NCBI GenBank assembly: GCA_018066825.1
Contig: JAGPVU010000161.1
Coordinates: forward strand, 1 to 7,453
Direction of reading: 5' to 3'
DNA length: 7,453 nucleotides
Origin: Cycloclasticus sp.
Lineage (GTDB): Bacteria; Pseudomonadota; Gammaproteobacteria; Methylococcales; Cycloclasticaceae
The translations under genes and the position numbers were made by a program. Below the pieces are notes generated by a model. It was not told where the DNA came from. It saw nothing but the letters and a program-made list of their open reading frames with translations, and searched no databases. Below, piece by piece: positions 1 to 6,222 of this stretch (position 1 is the stretch's first letter; each line of letters begins with the position of its first letter).

Positions 1-383
1 ATGGAACCTCAACGGTCGAAATTCGTGCTATTTCCCCACCAACAGGTGACTTATCAACATTGGATAGCCCACCTGATACCTTATTTATACAAAAAAAGAA
101 CAGTACGAATAAAACACCCGTTTTTGTTGAAACACCGCTAACAAAAAAAGGCCATGTTTTCATCCAAGTGGGCGCATTCGGTTCGCTTGAAAACGCCAGT
201 AAGCTAAAGAATAAACTAGAAATCGCGCTCAGAAAAATGGTGTCTATTAAAGCCCATACACAAGCTAATAAAACCTTGTTCTTAGTCCGTGTAGGCCCTT
301 ACCTTGATACTAATAGTGCCCATCAGACACGCGTTCGACTTAATTCAATGGGATTTACAGACGCCTTATACACCACAAATTAA
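1..383 (+). CDS. rlpA: RlpA septal-ring lytic transglycosylase, C-terminal part with SPOR domain (5' truncated)
   Basis: The reading frame enters from the left edge (first full codon at base 3) and stops at TAA 381-383. The first residues, GTSTVEIRAISPPTG, match the end of the RlpA double-psi beta-barrel domain. A polar Ser/Thr/Lys-rich linker of roughly 35-40 residues follows, then a SPOR domain from about base 153 to the stop, with the typical HVFIQVGAF opening and a later FLVRVGPY strand. In the family, RlpA is an outer-membrane lipoprotein that cleaves glycan strands lacking stem peptides (shown in Pseudomonas), and SPOR binds such denuded glycan at the septum. The lipobox and catalytic residues lie outside the window, so activity cannot be judged. 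A TTG at 60-62 lies in the linker and is not the start. rlpA next to a carboxypeptidase gene and ybeD-lipB-lipA is a common gammaproteobacterial order. Confidence 0.9.
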   Translation, partial: GTSTVEIRAISPPTGDLSTLDSPPDTLFIQKKNSTNKTPVFVETPLTKKGHVFIQVGAFGSLENASKLKNKLEIALRKMVSIKAHTQANKTLFLVRVGPYLDTNSAHQTRVRLNSMGFTDALYTTN

Positions 384-426
384 CTATTTTTACTAACTGC
401 AGCTGACACTAAGTAAACACCCTGCA

Positions 427-435
427 TGATACAAT
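427..435 (+). promoter_or_regulatory. Candidate extended -10 promoter for the dacA-lipA run
   Basis: The string TGATACAAT is an extended -10 (TGn followed by TACAAT, five of six matches to TATAAT). A CTGACA at 403-408 resembles a -35 box, but the 21-base spacer is too long for a normal pair, so the element would have to rely on the TG extension. Transcription would begin near base 442, about 35 bases before the ATG at 477. This is a motif reading only. Confidence 0.4.
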
Positions 436-476
436 TCCACTTCTTTTTTGCTGATCAACATCGACCTATTTACACT

Positions 477-1601
477 ATGAAACAACTTTTTATACTTCTA
501 AGTTTATTTTTTTCCAGTCAACTCATCGCCTTACCGATTCCAGCGGCACCTGATCTAGAGGCGAAGAGCTACCATATGATTGATTTTCATAGTGGTGAGG
601 TGCTGGCTTCAAAAAACGCTGATTTAAAATTAGCACCCGCCAGCATGACAAAGATTATGACTGCATTGATTGTTTTCCGTGAGGTCAATCAAGGCAATTT
701 AAACTTAGATGAAAAGGTACGCATCAGCGAAAAAGCGTGGCGCACCCCAGGTTCTAGAATGTTTATTGAAGTCAATAAATTTGTCACCATCGATGAGCTA
801 TTACACGGCATGCTCGTGCAATCTGGCAATGACGCAACCGTCGCCTTAGCCGAGCACATTGCAGGCGACGAAGCGACCTTTTCACAACTAATGAACCAAG
901 TTGCGCAACAATTAGGCATGACAAACAGTCATTTTATTAACAGCTCTGGTTTACCTGATGACGAGCATTATAGTAGCGCTAGAGACCTGGCTATATTGAC
1001 CCGGGCGTTAATCAAAGAATCACCCACCTTGTATAAAATCAATGCCATCAAAACGTTCACCTACAACGGCATTACCCAACAAAATAGAAATAAATTACTG
1101 TGGCGAGATGACAGTGTTGATGGCGTTAAAACAGGTCATACCGAAGACGCTGGCTATTGTTTGGTCTCATCTGCTGTTCGCGACGATATGCGATTAATTT
1201 CTGTCGTCATGGGCACCGATAGCATTGCGGCCAGAAACAATGTCAACCAAGCCTTACTCAACTACGGCTACCGTTTTTACACCACCCACCTGCTGTATAA
1301 ATCACAACAATCACTATCCGACGCTCGCGTTTGGAAAGGCGAACGACAACAATTACCGGTGGGCTTAGCTGACGACCTCTACCTTACGATTCCACGAAAC
1401 CAATACAAGCACCTCGATGCAAGCCTGGAACTACTGCCGCAATTGACCGCACCGATCAACAAAAACCAAACCGTTGGCACCGCAGTAATTAAATTAAACT
1501 CTGAAATAATAGCCCAGCGTCCGCTCGTTGCTTTACAAGACATCGCCGAAGGTTCATTAATGCAGGTGCTTAAAGATAAAGCACTGTTAATGTTTGAGTA
1601 G
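477..1601 (+). CDS. dacA: D-alanyl-D-alanine carboxypeptidase, PBP5/6 family
   Basis: A 374-residue low-molecular-weight penicillin-binding protein that removes the terminal D-Ala from peptidoglycan pentapeptides in the periplasm. The three penicillin-binding motifs are present: SMTK (Ser56 nucleophile, Lys59), SGN (116-118) and KTG (218-220). The C-terminal PBP5 domain follows, with LYLTIPR (301-307) and QRPLVALQDIAEG (347-359). The last ~15 residues form a probable amphipathic helix that would hold the protein to the inner membrane; it ends at LMFE, a few residues shorter than E. coli PBP5. I chose ATG 477 over the in-frame ATG 426 because it starts directly at a signal peptide (MKQLFILLSLFFSSQLIA, probable cut near residue 18). 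The longer form puts a polar 17-residue stretch ahead of it, and the likely promoter lies on ATG 426. No strong Shine-Dalgarno precedes either start. Pseudomonas names its equivalent dacC, so the family is firmer than the symbol. Confidence 0.93.
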   Translation: MKQLFILLSLFFSSQLIALPIPAAPDLEAKSYHMIDFHSGEVLASKNADLKLAPASMTKIMTALIVFREVNQGNLNLDEKVRISEKAWRTPGSRMFIEVNKFVTIDELLHGMLVQSGNDATVALAEHIAGDEATFSQLMNQVAQQLGMTNSHFINSSGLPDDEHYSSARDLAILTRALIKESPTLYKINAIKTFTYNGITQQNRNKLLWRDDSVDGVKTGHTEDAGYCLVSSAVRDDMRLISVVMGTDSIAARNNVNQALLNYGYRFYTTHLLYKSQQSLSDARVWKGERQQLPVGLADDLYLTIPRNQYKHLDASLELLPQLTAPINKNQTVGTAVIKLNSEIIAQRPLVALQDIAEGSLMQVLKDKALLMFE

Positions 1602-1606
1602 AGGAG
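1602..1606 (+). promoter_or_regulatory. Ribosome binding site of dat
   Basis: AGGAG lies immediately after the dacA stop (TAG 1599-1601) and nine bases before the GTG at 1616. It supports this GTG as the start, which is also where similarity to D-amino-acid aminotransferases begins. Confidence 0.8.
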
Positions 1607-1615
1607 AACGTTTAC

Positions 1616-2482
1616 GTGTCAGCTGAGCCTAAGGTTTTTCTTAATGGTGAGTTTGTCGCCTTATCCCAAGCAACCGTTTCGGTTTTAGACCGTGGGTTTT
1701 TATTTGCTGACGGTGTGTACGAGGTCGTACCCGCTTACGCAGGTAAACCATTTCGCCTACAGCAACACTTGGATCGGCTAAACACGAGCTTAAAAGCGAT
1801 TCGCATGAAGCCCGTCATGAGCGATGCGCAATGGACTGATGTCTTAACTACCCTCCTACAACCCCATACGCAATCCGATCAATCGGTGTACATTCAAGTA
1901 ACTCGGGGTGCCGGCAGTAACCGCGATCATCAGTTGCCCGAGCACTATCAGGCGACCACCTTTGCCATGTGTCAATCTATTGTGGCCGACAGTCTTAACT
2001 TAATTGCTAAAGGCATTAACGCGATCACCTTAGATGATATCCGTTGGGATTGGTGCCATATTAAATCGATAGCGCTGCTCGGTAATATCTTATTAAAACA
2101 ACAAGCCAGCGATCAGCAGTGCACCGAGGCAATTCTCTTACGCGACGGTTTTGCCACCGAAGGCTCAGCCAGTAATTTATTTATCATCAAACACGGGCAG
2201 TTGATTACCCCGCCCAAAAGTCACTATTTATTACCCGGCATTACCCGCGACTTGGTCTTAGAACTCGCCATGCAAGAAGGCATACCCTGTCTTGAACGTG
2301 AGATATCTGAACAGCAACTACTTACCGCCGATGAAATTTGGCTGACCAGTTCTACAAAGGAAATCATGCCGGTTATCGAACTTAATAGACGACCTGTAGG
2401 TAACGGGCAGCCCGGTGCTGTATGGCGCCAAGTCAGCCACAGCTACAGCCAATTTAAAGACCAATTACGACGCCAGAAATGA
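1616..2482 (+). CDS. dat: D-amino-acid aminotransferase (D-alanine transaminase), class IV PLP enzyme
   Basis: 288 residues, close to the ~280 usual for the family. It is predicted to be a cytoplasmic enzyme that interconverts D-alanine plus 2-oxoglutarate with pyruvate plus D-glutamate. The Schiff-base lysine is Lys150 in HIKSIALLGN, and Glu182 in TEGSASN should contact the PLP ring nitrogen. Features of the Bacillus D-amino-acid transaminase are conserved: DRGFLFADGVYEVV (25-38, with Tyr35), and VTRG followed by an Arg103-Asp-His105 group that aligns with the Arg/His carboxylate trap. These favour the D-amino-acid enzyme over branched-chain aminotransferase IlvE or aminodeoxychorismate lyase PabC of the same fold, although substrate calls within class IV are often uncertain. 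The start is GTG with a strong AGGAG. The stop overlaps the ybeD start (ATGA). Placement after a carboxypeptidase that releases D-Ala suggests a D-amino-acid link (inference). Confidence 0.85.
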   Translation: MSAEPKVFLNGEFVALSQATVSVLDRGFLFADGVYEVVPAYAGKPFRLQQHLDRLNTSLKAIRMKPVMSDAQWTDVLTTLLQPHTQSDQSVYIQVTRGAGSNRDHQLPEHYQATTFAMCQSIVADSLNLIAKGINAITLDDIRWDWCHIKSIALLGNILLKQQASDQQCTEAILLRDGFATEGSASNLFIIKHGQLITPPKSHYLLPGITRDLVLELAMQEGIPCLEREISEQQLLTADEIWLTSSTKEIMPVIELNRRPVGNGQPGAVWRQVSHSYSQFKDQLRRQK

Positions 2483-2763
2483 CCGAAAAAAACAACGACG
2501 AACAACACAATGCCTTGATGGACTACCCTTGTGAGTTCACCATTAAAACCATGGGCTACGCCCATATAGAGTTTGACGTTATTGCGGTGAGTATCATACG
2601 CCGCCACGCACCCGATATTAGCGAAGGCGCTGTCAAAACAAAACTTAGCAAAACAAACAAGTACATTTCTGTCAGCATCACCATTACCGCGCAAAGCAAA
2701 CAGCAAATGGATGCCATTTACCGAGACCTGACGGATAATGAGCATGTCTTAATGTCACTGTGA
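2479..2763 (+). CDS. ybeD: YbeD/DUF493 family small protein
   Basis: A 94-residue cytoplasmic protein of the DUF493 family. It carries the family's conserved pattern: YPCEFTIKTMG near residues 16-26, a central IIRRHAPD (39-46), and a KYISVSITITA strand (61-71) followed by a helix. This matches the ferredoxin-like alpha/beta fold known for E. coli YbeD (87 residues), with a slightly longer polar N-terminus here. Its function is not established; an allosteric/regulatory domain resembling ACT folds has been suggested for the family, and it almost always sits just upstream of lipB. Here the ATG overlaps the dat stop by four bases and the TGA overlaps the lipB GTG by four, so it should be translated with its neighbours. 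Confidence 0.92.
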   Translation: MTEKNNDEQHNALMDYPCEFTIKTMGYAHIEFDVIAVSIIRRHAPDISEGAVKTKLSKTNKYISVSITITAQSKQQMDAIYRDLTDNEHVLMSL

Positions 2764-3398
2764 AAACCCCACCTGCCACTCTACCGCTACACATTCGTCA
2801 ATTAGGTCAGCAAGCGTACACCACCACTTGGCAGGCGATGAAAACATTTTGTGAACAACGAACCGTCAATACCGATGATGAAGTGTGGCTAGTTGAACAC
2901 CCCGCTGTATTTACCCAAGGCGTTAGTGGTAAAGCCGAGCATATTCTTAGCCAAAGTAATATACCGATTATTCAAACAGATCGCGGTGGCCAAATAACTT
3001 ATCACGGACCCGGCCAACTGGTCATGTACGTACTGTTTGACCTTCGTCGTTTAGGGTTAGGCGTGCGCGAGTTAGTCGATGTTTTAGAAAATATCACCAT
3101 CGATGGCTTAAAAAAATACGGCTTGACCGCGGTCGCTCGAAAGGACGCACCTGGCGTGTATATCAACGATGAAAAAATCGCCTCACTCGGCTTGCGTGTT
3201 AAAAAAGGCTGCAGCTATCACGGTCTTAGCGTTAATATAGATATGGATCTGAGTCCGTTTAATCACATTAATCCCTGCGGTTACAAAGGATTGAAAATCA
3301 CCCAATTATCCGAACATGGCGTACACTGCTACCCCTTAGATTTTGCCGCTGTATTGCTTCATGAATTAACGATACAGCTCAATTACTCACCACAATAG
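2760..3398 (+). CDS. lipB: Octanoyl-[acyl carrier protein]:protein octanoyltransferase LipB
   Basis: 212 residues, the standard length. LipB moves the octanoyl group from octanoyl-ACP to the lipoyl-domain lysine of 2-oxoacid dehydrogenases and the glycine cleavage H protein, the first step of lipoate biosynthesis. Diagnostic motifs are visible: RGGQITYHGPGQ (75-86), the catalytic Lys139 in NDEKIASLGLRV, GCSYHGLSVN (150-159) and the acyl-accepting Cys173 in NPCGYKG. The start is GTG inside the end of ybeD (GTGA overlap), which implies coupling; no separate strong Shine-Dalgarno is seen. lipA follows after 27 bases and supplies the next step. Confidence 0.97.
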   Translation: MKTPPATLPLHIRQLGQQAYTTTWQAMKTFCEQRTVNTDDEVWLVEHPAVFTQGVSGKAEHILSQSNIPIIQTDRGGQITYHGPGQLVMYVLFDLRRLGLGVRELVDVLENITIDGLKKYGLTAVARKDAPGVYINDEKIASLGLRVKKGCSYHGLSVNIDMDLSPFNHINPCGYKGLKITQLSEHGVHCYPLDFAAVLLHELTIQLNYSPQ

Positions 3399-3425
3399 AC
3401 CGACTAAACCTTAAACTGAACACTT

Positions 3426-4400
3426 ATGTCACACGATACTGATACCTTAAAAGCGCCGTCACGAGCCACTCCTGAAACGCATCAACGCAGCGAGTCCAAG
3501 CTCTCTCGCATCCCAATTAAAGTTGAAAAAAAAGCCGAATTATTGCGCAAACCGCATTGGATTCGCGCCAAGGTCCCCAGTGGACCACGCGTTAACGCGA
3601 TTAAAAAAGCCTTACGTGACCACGGTTTATATTCCGTCTGCGAAGAAGCCGCTTGCCCAAACCTAGGTGAATGTTTTAATAATGGCACAGCTACCTTCAT
3701 GATTATGGGTGATATTTGCACCCGCCGCTGCCCGTTTTGCGACGTGGCACACGGTCGGCCTAAGCCCTTAGATAAAGACGAACCACAAAAACTCGCCGCC
3801 ACGATTAAAGACATGAAATTACGTTATGTGGTGATTACCTCGGTGGACCGTGATGACCTACGCGACGGTGGCGCTGATCACTTCGCCCAATGCATCCGCG
3901 CCGTTCGTGAGCAAAACCCAAGCATTCAAATTGAAGTACTGGTGCCCGACTTTAGAGGCCGCATGGACTTAGCCGTTGAAGTATTAGTGACGACCCCACC
4001 CGATGTGTTTAACCATAATTTAGAAACTATCCCCCGCCTGTATAAAAAGGCCCGACCGGGTTCTGATTACCAGTGGTCACTCAATCTATTGAAGCGTTAC
4101 AAACAAGCACACCCTAACGTCCCAACTAAATCTGGCATCATGCTTGGACTGGGTGAAACCATGGAAGAGACGCTGGAAGTGATGCGAGATCTACGTGAAC
4201 ACGACTGCAATATGCTAACCCTTGGCCAATACTTGCAACCAAGCCAAGACCATTTAGCGGTAGAGCGCTATGTCACGCCTGAAGAGTTCGATGAATTGGC
4301 ACGCCTAGGCAAGGAGATGGGCTTCTCCCACGTCGCCAGTGGTCCAATGGTGCGCTCTTCCTACCACGCCGATCAGCAAGCATCTGGCGTTATAGCGTAA
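3426..4400 (+). CDS. lipA: Lipoyl synthase LipA (radical SAM)
   Basis: 324 residues, near the 321 of E. coli. LipA inserts two sulfur atoms at C6 and C8 of the protein-bound octanoyl chain made by LipB. Both iron-sulfur sites are complete: the auxiliary cluster cysteines Cys72, Cys77 and Cys83 in the pattern CxxxxCxxxxxC, with the C-terminal RSSY motif (310-313) that gives a serine ligand, and the radical-SAM cysteines Cys98, Cys102 and Cys105 (CxxxCxxC). The TSVDRDDLRDGGA stretch typical of LipA follows. The N-terminal ~50 residues are polar and variable, so the exact start is less certain than the rest; ATG 3426 is the natural choice but lacks a strong Shine-Dalgarno. The last 11 bases overlap the convergent murU gene. 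Confidence 0.97.
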   Translation: MSHDTDTLKAPSRATPETHQRSESKLSRIPIKVEKKAELLRKPHWIRAKVPSGPRVNAIKKALRDHGLYSVCEEAACPNLGECFNNGTATFMIMGDICTRRCPFCDVAHGRPKPLDKDEPQKLAATIKDMKLRYVVITSVDRDDLRDGGADHFAQCIRAVREQNPSIQIEVLVPDFRGRMDLAVEVLVTTPPDVFNHNLETIPRLYKKARPGSDYQWSLNLLKRYKQAHPNVPTKSGIMLGLGETMEETLEVMRDLREHDCNMLTLGQYLQPSQDHLAVERYVTPEEFDELARLGKEMGFSHVASGPMVRSSYHADQQASGVIA

Positions 4401-5058
4401 GTTTTAGCTTATGTTCTAACTCGGCTAACCTGGCGGGTGTGCCCACATCAGTCCATTCGCCTGCATAGCTTTCCCCGCCCACCTCGGCGTGTAAAATATG
4501 CTCACGAATTAATGGCGCTAGTGGAAAAATAGCCGTAGTCGATTGCGCGAAAACGGCGGGGTGAAAAACCCCAATCCCACTGTAGGTATAGGTTTTATCA
4601 GCCGCTAATACCACACGATCAGCCACTAAACTGAAATCACCTTGTGGGTGCTGAGGGGGATTATTCACTAGCACTAAATGCATTTTATCGGCTGTTTTAT
4701 TTAATAAACTTGCGTATGGAAAATCCGTCCATACATCGGCATTGACGACTAAAAATGGCTGCTCACCCAGTAACGGTAGTGCCTTGCTAATGCCGCCGCC
4801 CGTTTCCAACGCTTGTTCGCCTTCATCGGAGTACGCAATATTAACCCCCCATTGCGCACCACAACCCAAGGTCTGTTTAATTTGATCCCCTAAGTACGCG
4901 AGGTTAACCACAATGTCCTCAAAACCCTGCTGCTTTAAGGCGACTATATGGTGTTCAATTAAACTACGTCCCGCTACCTTTAATAAAGGCTTGGGGCAGT
5001 TATCGGTTAAGCGGCCCATACGCTCACCGCGGCCCGCCGCTAACAGCATGACCTTCAA
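4390..5058 (-). CDS. murU: N-acetylmuramate alpha-1-phosphate uridylyltransferase MurU
   Basis: A 222-residue nucleotidyltransferase of the sugar-phosphate type. MurU joins MurNAc alpha-1-phosphate with UTP to give UDP-MurNAc, the second step of the anomeric peptidoglycan recycling route described in Pseudomonas putida. Visible motifs are LAAGRGERMG (6-15) with PKP at 22-24 (nucleotide-binding signature), ETGGG (85-89), NAD (106-108, metal-binding Asp108) and WTDVGTP (202-208, second metal-site Asp204). The start is TTG at 5058-5056: it gives KVMLLAAG directly after the initiator as in the family, has GGAG eight bases upstream, and overlaps the amgK stop as TTGA. An ATG at 5091 would add 11 unrelated residues. 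The family also includes glucose- and mannose-1-phosphate enzymes, but pairing with amgK and the short length point to MurU. Confidence 0.92.
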   Translation of the reverse strand: MKVMLLAAGRGERMGRLTDNCPKPLLKVAGRSLIEHHIVALKQQGFEDIVVNLAYLGDQIKQTLGCGAQWGVNIAYSDEGEQALETGGGISKALPLLGEQPFLVVNADVWTDFPYASLLNKTADKMHLVLVNNPPQHPQGDFSLVADRVVLAADKTYTYSGIGVFHPAVFAQSTTAIFPLAPLIREHILHAEVGGESYAGEWTDVGTPARLAELEHKLKLTL

Positions 5059-6077
5059 ACCGCTTTCTCCGCCTGTATACGCGCAAGGCACTTTTCCATC
5101 AGCTGATGCTCATCTATCAACTGCGCTAGTGGCTGCAATTCGTCGTAGCGTTTGCACACGTTATTAACGTAGTTTAGCGTGCGCGGTATATCCTGCAAAT
5201 ACCCCGGTTTACCATCCCTTAACAATAAACGCGAAAAAATACCGATCGCCTTCATATGCCGTTGCACCCCCATCCAATCAAACCACTGATAAAACTGACT
5301 CGTTGAAAACGTATCCGCACAACCCCGTTGCTGACGCTGCACAAGAAACTCGTCTAACCACGCGTAGACTTGTTGTTCCGGCCACTCGATATAACAATCC
5401 CTATACAGTGACACCAAGTCATAGCTCATCGGTCCAATAACCGCGTCTTGAAAATCAATAACTCCCGGATTATTCACAGTGGTCAGCATTAAGTTTCTCG
5501 AGTGATAGTCACGGTGCACAAATACCTGTGGCTGCTGTATCGCAGTGTCTGCAAGCTTTTGTTGAATAGCAGCCAATGTATCGGCTTCTTTAACGCTCAA
5601 TTTTACTGCCAAAAGCTCATCCACAAACCATGCTGAAAACAAGTCCATTTCTTGCTGCAATAAAACCATATTGTATTCGGCTAACCCTTTTTTCTGCACT
5701 GGGATTTGATGCATTTCATGAATCACTTGCACGGCGTCATGGTATAAACGACTGGCCGTTCGGTCATTCAATGCCTCTAAAAAATTGACCGAACCAAAAT
5801 CACTCAGTAATAAGAAGCCTTGCGCTAATGATTGCTGGAAAATAGCCGGCGCATTAACCTTATTTGCTAATAATAAGTCTGAGATAGCGATAAATGACGT
5901 ACAGTCTTCTTTGTTCGGCGGTGCATCCATCACAATATAAGATTTATCGCCGACCAGCACCCGAAAATAGCGTCTAAAACTTGCATCACTGGACGCCGGC
6001 TCACAGCTAAATTTATCCGTTTTTAGAACACCTTTCAACCATTGCATTAAAAGCTGCTTACGTTCATCTATTGGCAT
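5055..6077 (-). CDS. amgK: Anomeric N-acetylmuramate/N-acetylglucosamine kinase AmgK
   Basis: A 340-residue kinase of the aminoglycoside phosphotransferase fold. In Pseudomonas, AmgK phosphorylates recycled MurNAc (and GlcNAc) at the anomeric hydroxyl to give the alpha-1-phosphate used by MurU. The N-terminal ASSDASFRRYFRV (28-40), VMDAPP (49-54) and FLLLSDFG (88-95) match Pseudomonas AmgK. The catalytic loop HRDYHSRNL (188-196, Asp190, Asn195) and metal-binding DFQD (208-211) are intact, followed by the conserved WMGVQRHMKAIGIFSRL (268-284) and RDGKPGYL. ATG 6077 is preferred over the in-frame ATG 6107 because it yields the usual length and the family-like N-terminus MPIDERKQLL; the upstream Shine-Dalgarno is weak. 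In producing organisms this route lowers reliance on MurA and so contributes to fosfomycin tolerance (family knowledge). Confidence 0.94.
   Translation of the reverse strand: MPIDERKQLLMQWLKGVLKTDKFSCEPASSDASFRRYFRVLVGDKSYIVMDAPPNKEDCTSFIAISDLLLANKVNAPAIFQQSLAQGFLLLSDFGSVNFLEALNDRTASRLYHDAVQVIHEMHQIPVQKKGLAEYNMVLLQQEMDLFSAWFVDELLAVKLSVKEADTLAAIQQKLADTAIQQPQVFVHRDYHSRNLMLTTVNNPGVIDFQDAVIGPMSYDLVSLYRDCYIEWPEQQVYAWLDEFLVQRQQRGCADTFSTSQFYQWFDWMGVQRHMKAIGIFSRLLLRDGKPGYLQDIPRTLNYVNNVCKRYDELQPLAQLIDEHQLMEKCLARIQAEKAV
5067..5070 (-). promoter_or_regulatory. Ribosome binding site of murU
   Basis: GGAG (read on the minus strand) lies inside the last codons of amgK, eight bases before the TTG at 5058. 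Together with the TTGA stop/start overlap it settles the murU start and implies that murU is translated with amgK. Confidence 0.75.
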
Positions 6078-6222
6078 AAAAGTGACCCAAATTAAATAAA
6101 AGGGCATGTATCGAGAGACACACGCCGATATAATGCAAAAATAACAAAAGTTTCGTTGAAGAAAAACTCATTCTATGCGATTTTATACACTTTGAGTTAG
6201 ACACAACCAAAAAGGCTTTATC
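6078..6222. promoter_or_regulatory. Divergent intergenic region between amgK and lptD
   Basis: This 145-bp AT-rich spacer must carry the promoters of both divergent transcripts. On the plus strand a perfect -10 hexamer TATAAT occurs at 6129-6134, but no good -35 lies 16-18 bases upstream. A second plus-strand candidate pairs TTGAAG (6156-6161) with TTTTAT (6181-6186) or TTATAC (6183-6188), with an over-long spacer of 19-21. No convincing minus-strand promoter for amgK was recognised. A tiny frame, ATG 6175 to TGA 6193-6195 (MRFYTL), lies in phase with lptD. No inverted repeat that would clearly mark an operator was seen. Confidence 0.5.
6211..6215 (+). promoter_or_regulatory. Probable ribosome binding site of lptD
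   Basis: AAAGG is followed after seven bases by ATT 6223. It is the best Shine-Dalgarno near the beginning of the lptD frame and the main reason for placing the start there, since the neighbouring ATC at 6220 would be only four bases away. Confidence 0.5.

Noticed and set aside
1..141. Open frame starting with ATG at the first base
   Set aside because: Frame 3 gives the conserved RlpA sequence GTSTVEIRAI and the SPOR domain; the frame-1 ATG is coincidental.
689..919. Minus-strand 76-codon open frame inside the carboxypeptidase gene
   Set aside because: It lies opposite the SGN active-site region, with no ribosome binding site or recognisable family.
2443..2745. Minus-strand 100-codon open frame over ybeD
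   Set aside because: It lies opposite a clear DUF493 gene that is overlapped at both ends by its operon neighbours, and its translation resembles no family I know.
3482..3814. Minus-strand 110-codon open frame inside lipA
   Set aside because: It lies opposite the conserved cysteine motifs of LipA and is best explained as a by-product of that coding sequence.
4396..4413. Hairpin as a bidirectional terminator between lipA and murU
   Set aside because: The stem has only six pairs including a G-T wobble, is AT-rich, and has no T-tract after it on either strand.
4913..5167. Plus-strand 84-codon open frame over the murU/amgK junction
   Set aside because: It spans opposite two well-supported minus-strand genes and has no recognisable domain.
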